64,000 bases of DNA from Bin80 sp965207565 (lineage in GTDB: Bacteria; Bacteroidota; Rhodothermia; Rhodothermales; Bin80): assembly GCA_965207565.1 (NCBI GenBank), contig CBDBMQ010000009.1, forward strand, positions 496,001 to 560,000, written 5' to 3'. The position numbers were made by a program, and so were the translations under genes. Numbering within the stretch: the stretch's first letter is position 1; each line of letters starts with the position of its first letter. The notes beneath the pieces are model-generated. The model was not told the origin of the DNA. It was given only the letters and a program-made list of their open reading frames with translations, and ran no database searches. Below, one piece after another: positions 25,646 to 34,156 of this stretch.

Positions 25646-26279
25646 GGTTGGAAACAATCGGTGGTGGTTTCTGTCGGCTGCTGTTTTGATCATTGTTTCT
25701 TTTGCTGTAGGAATCAGCGGAAAATTCCAGTTGATTCCCATCGTGAAAATTCATTGGCCAGAACAAACGACTAAAATTGGATATGTACCGTCATACGAAA
25801 AGCTTCGGGCAAGGAACTCGTGATGGTTTTTATTGGGTCTTCTGCCTATAGCCTATAGCAATCACGACGCTTTACCGGCATTAATTGAGGATGCAAAGCT
25901 AAAGTTGCAAAGTAAATCTGTTGCCGAAGGTTGGTCCTTCAGCGTAATCGGTGTATCAGTAGATTGGCGTACATCGGACGGCATTACCCATCTTAGCAAA
26001 TTTGGCCACTTTGATGAAATAATGACGGGACGCAAATGGCACGGAACAGCAGCAGATCTCTATTCAAGAAAAATCCCAGGAATTAATGCGACCCCGCAGA
26101 TACTGGTATTTGGTCGTGATCACGCCCAAAATCATGGAGAGGCAATGGAGTCGGCCCCCAGAGAAATGCCAATTCATCGTGTGGTAGGTCTAGAGCACAT
26201 TGAAAACTGGCTAAATAGAGGACTCCCATTACCTCAAGATGCGCTACAGCTTTTTTCAGGAACAGACGACACCATGTAG
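25629..26279 (+). pseudogene. Membrane-anchored thioredoxin-like protein, two frame lesions
   Basis: The N-terminus from ATG 25629 has one membrane helix (WWFLSAAVLIIVSFAVGISG) and runs to TGA 25821. The C-terminal part (to 26279) reads as a thioredoxin-like domain (WSFSVIGVSVDW, then IPGINATPQILVFGRD). The missing middle reads GKELVMVFIGSSAYS in another frame from 25808. Two lesions explain this: one base lost near 25806-25808, and an exact 7-bp tandem duplication (CTATAGC twice) at about 25845-25860; removing one copy restores the frame. No CxxC is left. Same strand as the propellers and probably part of the same locus. Confidence 0.72.
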
Positions 26280-26408
26280 GATTCCGCATTCAGGTGTGAG
26301 TAACGGTGAAGAGATAATGATATTTCAGATTGGAGGAAGGTAGTCCCAACAATCATCGAATCAGGGTGTTACATGAGGCTCATTGGATAGAGTCTTATCA
26401 CAGAGTGC

Positions 26409-27452
26409 ATGAATACGCTGGTTGCCGCGTTATCTCAGGCCGCTCACATGTGGTCTGATCCCAGCCAACCATGCAGAAGAAAGGCCGTGCAGGCAACGCT
26501 GACGGCATCCAATTCATTTACGGAGGCAGCCTTGGAGTTTGCGATTGATCAGCAAATGAGCGAGGTGACGGAATCCGCGTTGATGAACTGGATCAGGGGG
26601 AGAAGACCAAAACATGTTCATCAGGTTGGGGTAATCAATGCCGGGAATGTGCCATTCGTCGGATTGCAGGACCTTCTTGCTGTTCTTCTTTGCGGTCATT
26701 CATATGTTGGCGTATTGTCCAGTAAATCTCCCTACCTCTTGCCAGCATTTGTTCAGACGGTCCGCGATCAGGGAGTAGATTTGGATGTGAGCTTTGTGGA
26801 TCGTGAAGCAGTCTGGGGGCAGATGCAGGCGGTCATAGCGACTGGCAGTGATGCAGCGATTGCCCAAATCAGTTCTCTTGCAACGATCAGGGGGCTACCA
26901 CCTCAAAAGTGCTTATTTCGTGGTAACCGGTATGGGGTTTCAATTTTGGATGGACTTGAAACAGATCATGATTTGGATGATTTGGCACTGGATGTATTGC
27001 TACATGAGGGGATGGGATGCCGCAATGTAGCACTGATTTTTGCACCTGCAGGCCTTGAACCGGACCAGTGCCTCGGACATCTCGCTCAGGTGCGCGCGGT
27101 ATTCCCTGCACATCCCTCAACACCGGGAAGATTGGAAATGCAAAGGGCTTATTTAGCCGCGGTCAATCAGCCACATGCGTATGGAGATGGCTTGGAATTT
27201 TTGATCAGCAAAGGCCCCCCGGAGGCTCAGATTCCAGGACATGTACGCTGGGTGGAATATGAGGACCTTGGTGAAGTGATTCGCCTTGTTGAAGCAATAC
27301 TTAGCGAAGTGCAATGCATTGTGGCGCGTGACAGGTTATGCAAAAAATTGCCGGAGGCCTGGGATACTCAGCCACTTGGTACAACGCAGAGACCAGTACT
27401 TGCATGGAAGCCTGATGGGAGAGACACTATTGATTTTCTGTGTAATTTGTAG
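26409..27452 (+). CDS. LuxC-like acyl-CoA reductase
   Basis: A 347-aa member of the LuxC acyl-CoA/acyl-protein reductase family, which makes fatty aldehyde from an activated acyl group with NADPH. Recognisable parts are VINAGNVPFVGLQDLLAVLLCGHSYVG (the N-terminal Rossmann segment), ATGSDAAIAQI, and HEGMGCRNVALIFAP with the conserved Cys of the acyl-enzyme site. Intact. In related genomes it often sits beside a LuxE-like gene; here that gene ends at 22286 and a 4.1-kb insert separates them. No luciferase genes are present, so bioluminescence is not implied; a role in aldehyde or lipid metabolism is more likely. Confidence 0.82.
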   Translation: MNTLVAALSQAAHMWSDPSQPCRRKAVQATLTASNSFTEAALEFAIDQQMSEVTESALMNWIRGRRPKHVHQVGVINAGNVPFVGLQDLLAVLLCGHSYVGVLSSKSPYLLPAFVQTVRDQGVDLDVSFVDREAVWGQMQAVIATGSDAAIAQISSLATIRGLPPQKCLFRGNRYGVSILDGLETDHDLDDLALDVLLHEGMGCRNVALIFAPAGLEPDQCLGHLAQVRAVFPAHPSTPGRLEMQRAYLAAVNQPHAYGDGLEFLISKGPPEAQIPGHVRWVEYEDLGEVIRLVEAILSEVQCIVARDRLCKKLPEAWDTQPLGTTQRPVLAWKPDGRDTIDFLCNL

Positions 27453-27520
27453 AGGAACAAGAAAAGGCCCGCACAAGTTTGCGTTGTGCTTGGCAGCATA
27501 GCAATTGATCGTCAAGAGAC

Positions 27521-27916
27521 GTGTGGAAAACAAGTAAGTCTGATCGCATTACACTGCACTCCAAGGAACTAGTCAAAAACCTTCAGGATTGGCTAGATCT
27601 CAGAGTGCAGCTGGCAGGTTGGCAGTATTGGGATACAATCCTGCAAAACCGAAAAACGATCTACGCCGTGGTCGCCGCGGGTTTTTTACTTGCCGTTTCT
27701 GTTATCTTTCTGCTACTTGCTGCGGCATTGGGATTAGGATTTCTGTTGGGGCACATAATATGGGGGTTTATATCCGTTGGCGTGATTACGGGAGTTGGTG
27801 CCTGGCTCTTAAGTCGCTTGGCGGTTCGGTCAATGAACCCTGAAACTGAAAATATAGATCGTACGATCACTGAGACGAATGGACAAAATGGATCAGAAAA
27901 AGAAACGGACGAGTAG
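27521..27916 (+). CDS. Phage-holin-family-like small membrane protein
   Basis: A 131-aa protein with an amphipathic N-terminus (LVKNLQDWLDLRVQLAGWQYW), two membrane helices (VVAAGFLLAVSVIFLLLAAAL and FLLGHIIWGFISVGVITGVGAWLL) and an acidic tail. This matches the Holin-X/DUF1469 layout common in Bacteroidota, where the proteins are chromosomal and not phage-linked. Start GTG 27521. The 3' end overlaps the next gene by 38 nt. Role unknown; a membrane stress or envelope function is possible. Confidence 0.68.
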   Translation: MWKTSKSDRITLHSKELVKNLQDWLDLRVQLAGWQYWDTILQNRKTIYAVVAAGFLLAVSVIFLLLAAALGLGFLLGHIIWGFISVGVITGVGAWLLSRLAVRSMNPETENIDRTITETNGQNGSEKETDE

Positions 27917-28343
27917 TGACGTTCGTGCGGCACTTGATGACCGTGCACACCAAATTGAGCAGCACTTGGGTGCGCTTCGCCGTGAAGTGAGAGGTATGGT
28001 GCCTCCGGTAAAAGACATTATTGTTAAACATCCCATTGGCAGTGCGTGTGCGGTTCTTGGCGCGGGTGTGGTGCTGGGGTATTTGATTGGAGGCGGTCGG
28101 CGCGAAGGAAGCTCTGGTGATGGTGCGCTACTTGACGCAGTATTGGCTCCTGTGGTTGAGTCTATAAAAGAGCGTTTGAGTAATGGAGAAACCTCAGAGG
28201 AAGCGGTCCGTGGTGCTCTGCGTACGTATGTGGCCCCACAGCGAACCAGTGCGCTCAACGAATTATTTCGGTTACTCCTTCCTATGGCCGTTGAGATGAG
28301 CCTAAAGGCACTAGATAAGGATGGGAAAGAGGAAGAATCCTGA
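27879..28343 (+). CDS. Hypothetical protein with one membrane helix (YqjD/DUF3618-like layout)
   Basis: A 154-aa protein: charged helix (RAALDDRAHQIEQHLGALRREV), a short hydrophobic hairpin with Gly-rich motif (SACAVLGAGVVLGYLIGGGRR), then a helical C-terminus. The layout resembles ElaB/YqjD/DUF3618 proteins, which tether cell parts to the inner membrane, but similarity is at layout level only. Overlaps the holin-like gene (38 nt) and adk (23 nt), so all three are one transcript. Confidence 0.6.
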   Translation: MDKMDQKKKRTSSDVRAALDDRAHQIEQHLGALRREVRGMVPPVKDIIVKHPIGSACAVLGAGVVLGYLIGGGRREGSSGDGALLDAVLAPVVESIKERLSNGETSEEAVRGALRTYVAPQRTSALNELFRLLLPMAVEMSLKALDKDGKEEES

Positions 28344-28989
28344 TATTGTCGAAGCGGATCATCGACTTGTCTTCCTAGGCCCTCCAGGTTCAGGTAAGGG
28401 GACACAGGCAAGGCTGCTGGCGACTAAACGTGGACTTACGCACATATCTACGGGAGTCATCCTCCGCACAGAAATAAAAGCGGAGACTTCGATAGGCATT
28501 AAAGCAAGAAAGTATATCGTTACGGGACGTCTGGTCCCCGACGAGATGATACGTTCATTGGCCGAAGATGCGATCAATATTGCAAATTTTCGAGGGTTTA
28601 TTCTTGACGGCTATCCGCGTACGACTCAACAAGCCCAGTGGCTACATGAATTCCTAGACGCTCAAGGTGTCTCCTTGACCGCTGTAATCCAATTAGTTCT
28701 TAACGATGAAGATGTAGTTTCACGTTTATCGCAGCGGCGGATTCACTCTCTTACCGGTGAAAATTTCCATTTATCGAATAAGCCGCCACCCAAGGAAGAA
28801 GCTGAATTTATTGTCTCTCGTCCGGACGATCAGCCGGATGCGATTCGAAAACGGCTAAAGGTTTATTACCGTGAAACCCATCCGTTGATTGAGTATTATG
28901 ATTCTCGAGGTCTTCTTTTGCCTGTTCAGGCCTTAGGCTCGTTTTCTGAAGTACACGCACGGATATGTTCAACCCTGCAAATGCCGTAG
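28321..28989 (+). CDS. adk: Adenylate kinase
   Basis: Catalyses ATP + AMP = 2 ADP. P-loop GPPGSGKGTQ (20-29), AMP-site STGVILR, DGYPRTTQQAQWL and LID-side SQRRIHSLTG identify it. At 222 aa it has an extended N-terminus of about 17 residues before the usual start (LVFLGPPGSG), and this extension overlaps the previous gene. The LID does not carry a four-Cys zinc site. A start inside the overlap cannot be ruled out, but no better ATG precedes the P-loop. Confidence 0.9.
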   Translation: MGKRKNPDIVEADHRLVFLGPPGSGKGTQARLLATKRGLTHISTGVILRTEIKAETSIGIKARKYIVTGRLVPDEMIRSLAEDAINIANFRGFILDGYPRTTQQAQWLHEFLDAQGVSLTAVIQLVLNDEDVVSRLSQRRIHSLTGENFHLSNKPPPKEEAEFIVSRPDDQPDAIRKRLKVYYRETHPLIEYYDSRGLLLPVQALGSFSEVHARICSTLQMP

Positions 28990-29012
28990 TTTCCAGAAAT
29001 CAACGGTAACAC

Positions 29013-30002
29013 ATGGGAAGGCAACAGGATACTAATCTGGAAATAAAACTTAAAAAACTTCGCGCCGAGATTAACTCAGGTCTCTCAGACTTAGTCAAAG
29101 ACCATCAGCCAAGTGAGCTCTATGACTCGGTACGGTATGTGCTTTCAGGTGGAGGTAAGCGTGTTCGACCAGCTTTACTATTGCTTTCGGCAGAGGCATA
29201 TGGAGTTGGAATCAGGCACACGATGCCACTCGCTTTAGCTGTAGAGTTGGTTCACAATTTTTCTCTCGTCCATGATGACATCATGGATCATGCAGATAGT
29301 CGCAGAGGTCGAAAAACGGTTCATGTCCTATGGAATATAGACACAGCAATCCTGTGTGGTGATGTATTACTTGCTTTGGCATCTGAATGTATTGGGCGGG
29401 CAACTTCGGGAGATTCCGCACAACTAACCCAGGTGTTCGGGAGGATGATTCGAGAATTATGTGAAGGACAGGCATTAGATATGGTTATCGGAAATAGCCA
29501 AGATCTCACGACCGCTGACTATCTGCATATGGTTGACGGCAAGACAGGTGGGCTGCTCTCGGCCTCACTTGAAATGGGTGGAATTGCCGGCAAAGCAGAT
29601 CCCGATTCCTGCCTGGCATTAAGGGAGGCGGGTAAATTTATAGGGAGGGCCTTTCAGATTAATGATGATCTCCTGGATTTAGTGGCAGATGATCAGCGTT
29701 GGGGAAAGGTTCAAGGAGGAGATTTGATGGAAGGAAAAGGGACGTATCTATTGACCGAATCACGTCAGCGAGCAACAGGGGAGGATGCAACATTCTTTGC
29801 TGGAATCTATCCTGGTTCAGGTCTAACCAAGGAGGAAATTCCTGGAGCGCGAGCACGAATGGAGACACTTGGGGTCTTAAATGCAGCCCGTGAACATGTC
29901 CATAGCTACACGCACCGGGCTCTGGATCAGATCCGCTCACTTCCAGGCAATACTACGGGGCTTCACATGCTCATTCAACAGATAGGATCCCGGATCTATT
30001 GA
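29013..30002 (+). CDS. Polyprenyl synthetase (geranylgeranyl/farnesyl type)
   Basis: A 329-aa trans-isoprenyl diphosphate synthase. The first Asp-rich motif is HDDIMDHADSRRG (DDxxD with the following Arg-Arg), the second is FQINDDLLDL; GGGKRVRPALLLL is the N-terminal IPP-binding block. Product length is set by residues before the first motif (LVHNFSLVHDD, bulky Phe four and five before), which suggests a short or medium product such as FPP or GGPP. 23 bp after adk. Confidence 0.9.
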   Translation: MGRQQDTNLEIKLKKLRAEINSGLSDLVKDHQPSELYDSVRYVLSGGGKRVRPALLLLSAEAYGVGIRHTMPLALAVELVHNFSLVHDDIMDHADSRRGRKTVHVLWNIDTAILCGDVLLALASECIGRATSGDSAQLTQVFGRMIRELCEGQALDMVIGNSQDLTTADYLHMVDGKTGGLLSASLEMGGIAGKADPDSCLALREAGKFIGRAFQINDDLLDLVADDQRWGKVQGGDLMEGKGTYLLTESRQRATGEDATFFAGIYPGSGLTKEEIPGARARMETLGVLNAAREHVHSYTHRALDQIRSLPGNTTGLHMLIQQIGSRIY

Positions 30003-30101
30003 TGTTTGATCCGTTTTTCGGATACACTGTTCAATGGCGCTCGAATTGAATTCACAGGTTCTCGTGGCTGATAGACTGCGTAGACCGAAAACCATTAGAC
30101 A

Positions 30102-31151
30102 ATGACAAAAAAAATATTAGATCGGATTGATTCGGAAGGAATGTACGAGGCCGTTCAGAGCTTTTCTGAGCAGTTGAAACAGGGGCGTGCACGCGCTCTG
30201 GAAGCCAAGGTGGATGGCTGGCCGGGAAATGGGGTCACAGGGGTCGTAGTTGCCGGTATGGGGGGCAGTGCGATTGGGGGAGATATCTTAGCGGCACTCG
30301 CGGCTGACCAGGCATCCATTCCGGTTGCTGTATCACGCAGTTATTCCTTACCTGCATGGGTGGGGCCCAATACCGCTGTTATAGCCTCAAGTTATTCAGG
30401 GAACACCGAAGAAAGTCTAGCTGCTTTCGAGGACGCTATTGCACGCGGGGCCAGAGTGGTGACCATCTCTACGGGAGGAAAACTCGCTGAGCGTGCTCAC
30501 GCAAATAACGTTCCCCTAATGCAACTCCCCTCTGGAATTCAGCCGCGTGCGGCGCTGCCACATTCATTGTCCGCACTGCTGACGATTACGGAGCCGCTTC
30601 AACTTACTGCAGTTGATCCAGGGGACTGGGATGAATCTATATCCATAACAGCCCGGCAGTCAGAGGCGATGTCGGATTTGTCTAACCCAGATAATCCAGC
30701 CATGAAGTTAGCCAAAACTTTGCACGGCCGGTTTCCGGTAATCTACAGTAGTGAGCAGTTTGCCGCGGCGAACACCCGTTGGCGCAATCAAATGCATGAG
30801 AATGCAAAGAGCTTTGCCGTCGGGAACTGCCTCCCCGAGATGAACCATAACGAGATCATGGGGTGGGCACGATTCCAGTCGGAATTAAAGCAACTCGCTG
30901 TCATCGCGCTACGCGATAAGGAGGATCATAAACGTACGCAGCGCAGGCTTGAGGTGACGCAATCATTATTAGCTCCGCATGCACACAGTTGGAATGAGAT
31001 AAAAAGTGAAGGCAACAGCAGACTCGCACGTCTTTTATCCATCATGTATATCAGTGACTGGGTAAGTTTGTATCTCGCAATATTGAATGAGACGGATCCG
31101 TCCCCAGTAGGATTGATCTCTGAGCTGAAGGCTGCTTTGGTGCGAGGCTGA
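30102..31151 (+). CDS. Bifunctional phosphoglucose/phosphomannose isomerase
   Basis: SIS-fold isomerase of 349 aa of the archaeal/bacterial PGI-PMI type, interconverting fructose-6-P with glucose-6-P and mannose-6-P. Key pieces are VVVAGMGGSAIGGDIL (51-64 region), ASSYSGNTEESLAAFEDA, and QPRAALPHSL. The catalytic Glu/His pair is in PEMNHNEIMGW. 99 bp from the prenyl synthase gene; the gap holds no feature I can support. Confidence 0.88.
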   Translation: MTKKILDRIDSEGMYEAVQSFSEQLKQGRARALEAKVDGWPGNGVTGVVVAGMGGSAIGGDILAALAADQASIPVAVSRSYSLPAWVGPNTAVIASSYSGNTEESLAAFEDAIARGARVVTISTGGKLAERAHANNVPLMQLPSGIQPRAALPHSLSALLTITEPLQLTAVDPGDWDESISITARQSEAMSDLSNPDNPAMKLAKTLHGRFPVIYSSEQFAAANTRWRNQMHENAKSFAVGNCLPEMNHNEIMGWARFQSELKQLAVIALRDKEDHKRTQRRLEVTQSLLAPHAHSWNEIKSEGNSRLARLLSIMYISDWVSLYLAILNETDPSPVGLISELKAALVRG

Positions 31152-31204
31152 TGGTGGAACGGTGTGTGAAGAATGGCGTTGCGTATAGGAACTGCCATTG
31201 ATTC

Positions 31205-34156
31205 ATGCGCTACACGGTTGCTGTATGGAGCTTGTATGCCGTTCTAGGGGTTACTGTACTCCCGGTGTTCGCACAATACAACTCTCATTTCGGGCGCAAC
31301 AAGATCCAGTATGAAGATTTTGACTGGAATGTGCTTCAGACGGAGCACTTCGATGTGTATTTCTATACTGAAATGCAGGGGCTGGCTGAGCATGGTGCGG
31401 CCTTTGCGGAAGAGGCGTACGCGGAGCTTCAAAATCGATTCAACTTTTCCGTGACGCGCCGCGTCCCCATTGTATTTTATTCTTCCCAGTTGCATTTCAA
31501 GCAAACAAACATCACAGACGGGTTTATCCCTGATGGTGTAGGGGGCTTTTATGAGTTCCTAAAGGGACGTGTGGTGATCCCTGCAAATGGGAATCTGCAT
31601 CGATTCCGACGAGTGGTTCGCCATGAAATGGTACATGTGTTCACGATGCATAAGATCGCACGTGTATATCGGGATTATCGTATTCCAATGGATCGGCTGC
31701 CTCCATTATGGTTTACCGAAGGGTTGGCAGAGTATTGGTCAGGTCCGCAAGACTACCAACATGAGATGATCATGCGGGATGCAATCTTTGCAAACTATTT
31801 GGTTCCCCTGGAAAATATGTACAGAATTAATGGCTCCTATGTGATGTACAAGGAGGGGGAAGCTTTATGTCGTTTTATTTCGGAGAACTATGGTGAGGAC
31901 AAGCTCCTGTCTTTGATTGAGAATGCCTGGATGGACCGGGATTTCCGAAAGGTGATCGAGTATACGTTGCAAGAGGATTTGCAGGAGATCAGCATTCAAT
32001 GGCAGCAGTGGCTGCGCAAAACTTATTATCCCCAATTGGATGCTGCTCAGAGTCCTACCCTGTTAACGGAGGGGCTTTCTACGAAAGGGTTCAATTCGAA
32101 GCCGGCTTTCTATCAGACGAAAAATGGGCAGCGGCAGGTTTTATTCACGGGGAACCATGGCGGTTACAGTAATGTGTATTATCTCCAGGTTGACTCGACG
32201 TATGCTCCAATTGATCAACCACGTGTTTTAATTCGTGGTGAACGCAACAGTCAGTTTGAATCGTTTCATCTTCTGGATAGCCGAATGAGTGTGTCGGAAG
32301 ATGGGTGGTTGGCTTTTGTTACCAAAAGCGGGGAAGCAGATGTGATTCATACCTACGATCTGGAATCTGGCTTAATTGGGCCCATCTACGGCTTTGATGG
32401 GATGCTCGCGCTGTATTCACCATCTTGGAGCCCGAATGGGATGCAGATTGCCTTTGTGGCGATTGATCAAAGCGGTGTCATAGATCTGTATGTTTATGAC
32501 ATTGAAGGGGATCAACTAAGGCGGTTAACAAATGATAGTTATGATGAGCGTGATCCAGCTTGGAGCCCGGATGGCCATTATCTGGTTTTTTCCTCTGATC
32601 GGACTTCAAAGGGTTTTGAGAATGCCTACAATCTGTTCACGTATGAACTGGAGACGGGTACAATTGATTATGTCACCTATGGTTCGCAGCATGATTTTTC
32701 TCCTAGTTGGAGCCCAGATGGTTCCCAGATTATTTATACGAGTACGAAAAAAGATTCAACGGGACGGTATGGCGGTCAGGATCTCTATGTAATTGATGCC
32801 AAGCCGACCTCGCCTGTCGTTGCCCTAGCGGATACGGAAATCCGTGAAAGTAGTCCCCCAAGCCCCGGATTGCGATGGAAAAAGCGATTAACAGAGTTAA
32901 CCACTGCAATCTATGATCCAGTTTGGACAGAGGATCATCAGGTCATCTTTTCCGCATTCGAGAACTACCGATTTACTGTGCGGGCTTTGGGTGGTCTGGA
33001 CACATTATTACAGAGGCCTGTGTCATTACATCTGGAGCCCTTGGCCATAGACTCCCAAGAACCTTGGGCGTTTCCGCGGATTGAGGCAACTTCAGAAACT
33101 GACCGTTTGCGGTACCGACGGCGGTATGGATTGGATATTGCGCAGGGACAGATATCCAGTAGTGCAGTTTGGGGGACAGGGGGTGCCGCCGTCCTTGCCT
33201 TCTCAGATCTTTTGGGTAATGACCGATTCTTTCTCACCATATTCAATACGAGCGAATACACAGGAGATTTCCTCAGAAGCCTGAATGTAAATATCTCCAG
33301 GCTGCATCTCAATCGCAGGGCCAATGTTGGGTATGGGGTTTATCGGTATGGGGGATTGAGGTATGATCTGACCGACCCGGATGCACCCACAGATTTTCCG
33401 CGCTTCTGGGAAGAGGTATGGGGTGGATTTGGGGCAGTGAGTTACCCGATCTCGATGTTTCGACGAATTGAGGTAGCAACTTCTCTGAGTTGGGATCACA
33501 AGGAAGTGCCTCAACGGAGGATCGATCGTCAGGCACTGTTATTGACGAACCAAGTCAGCCTAGTGCATGATAATGCATTGTTTGGTTATAATGGCCCTCA
33601 GGATGGATGGAGGGGGAGGATATCCGCGGCCTATACGACCGATTTGTTGTACTCCAACGTAAATTACATTACATTGGAGGTAGATGTCCGGCATTATTTG
33701 AGGATAGCACGGAATGTCACCTTTGCATCCCGCGCTTTGGGCCGCATGAATCATGGGCGTGAGGCCCGTTTGTGGTTCATGGGTGGAAGTTGGGACTTGC
33801 GGGGATATCCACTCTTTGATGTACGCGGCAAGAAGGCTTGGTTTACGTCTCACGAGTTCCGCTTCCCTCTGGTTGAGAATCCTTCGGCATACGTTCCGCC
33901 TTTGGCAATTTTGGGGATTGTTAATCTTAGGGGTGCATTATTTTTTGATGCCGCGCACACTTGGAATGATCAGTACCATGAGCGAATTCGCCAGATTTAT
34001 GCCGGGGAAACCCTTGGTTCCACGGGGTTCGGGTTTCGGCTCAATCTTTTCGGTGGGTTTGTGCTCCGGTATGATCTGGGTTATCGTTTTCGTGACGCAT
34101 TCAAGTCGCGGGACTCAAATCTTTTCCGTCAATTCTTTTTTGGATTCGATTTCTAG
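31205..34156 (+). CDS. Secreted MA-peptidase/TolB-propeller/outer-membrane barrel protein
   Basis: A 983-aa modular protein. Signal peptide ends near FAQYNS (24). Residues 30-280 form a peptidase-MA-like gluzincin domain with the zinc motif HEMVH (139-143) and downstream FTEGLAEYW (Glu171/Glu175). From 290 to 620 there are PD40/TolB-like WD repeats (SPSWSPNGMQIAFV, DPAWSPDGHYLVFSSD, SPSWSPDGSQIIYTS). The last 300 residues are beta strands ending in FFFGFDF, an outer-membrane barrel with C-terminal Phe of the Omp85/surface-antigen type. It probably sits in the outer membrane with the protease and propeller in the periplasm. Intact; 16-bp overlap with the next gene. Substrate unknown. Confidence 0.82.
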   Translation: MRYTVAVWSLYAVLGVTVLPVFAQYNSHFGRNKIQYEDFDWNVLQTEHFDVYFYTEMQGLAEHGAAFAEEAYAELQNRFNFSVTRRVPIVFYSSQLHFKQTNITDGFIPDGVGGFYEFLKGRVVIPANGNLHRFRRVVRHEMVHVFTMHKIARVYRDYRIPMDRLPPLWFTEGLAEYWSGPQDYQHEMIMRDAIFANYLVPLENMYRINGSYVMYKEGEALCRFISENYGEDKLLSLIENAWMDRDFRKVIEYTLQEDLQEISIQWQQWLRKTYYPQLDAAQSPTLLTEGLSTKGFNSKPAFYQTKNGQRQVLFTGNHGGYSNVYYLQVDSTYAPIDQPRVLIRGERNSQFESFHLLDSRMSVSEDGWLAFVTKSGEADVIHTYDLESGLIGPIYGFDGMLALYSPSWSPNGMQIAFVAIDQSGVIDLYVYDIEGDQLRRLTNDSYDERDPAWSPDGHYLVFSSDRTSKGFENAYNLFTYELETGTIDYVTYGSQHDFSPSWSPDGSQIIYTSTKKDSTGRYGGQDLYVIDAKPTSPVVALADTEIRESSPPSPGLRWKKRLTELTTAIYDPVWTEDHQVIFSAFENYRFTVRALGGLDTLLQRPVSLHLEPLAIDSQEPWAFPRIEATSETDRLRYRRRYGLDIAQGQISSSAVWGTGGAAVLAFSDLLGNDRFFLTIFNTSEYTGDFLRSLNVNISRLHLNRRANVGYGVYRYGGLRYDLTDPDAPTDFPRFWEEVWGGFGAVSYPISMFRRIEVATSLSWDHKEVPQRRIDRQALLLTNQVSLVHDNALFGYNGPQDGWRGRISAAYTTDLLYSNVNYITLEVDVRHYLRIARNVTFASRALGRMNHGREARLWFMGGSWDLRGYPLFDVRGKKAWFTSHEFRFPLVENPSAYVPPLAILGIVNLRGALFFDAAHTWNDQYHERIRQIYAGETLGSTGFGFRLNLFGGFVLRYDLGYRFRDAFKSRDSNLFRQFFFGFDF

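Noticed and set aside
21351..27452. Bioluminescence locus
   Set aside because: LuxC- and LuxE-like proteins are present but no luciferase genes; these families have wider roles in Bacteroidota.
27521..27916. Prophage holin
   Set aside because: No lysin, capsid or integrase genes nearby; the layout matches chromosomal holin-like proteins.
27893..28411. 172-codon minus-strand frame
   Set aside because: Covers three plus-strand genes in antisense; low-complexity composition typical of a shadow.
33753..34139. Upstream extension of the BamB-like gene
   Set aside because: Those codons lie within the barrel domain of the preceding gene; the lipoprotein leader begins near 34140.
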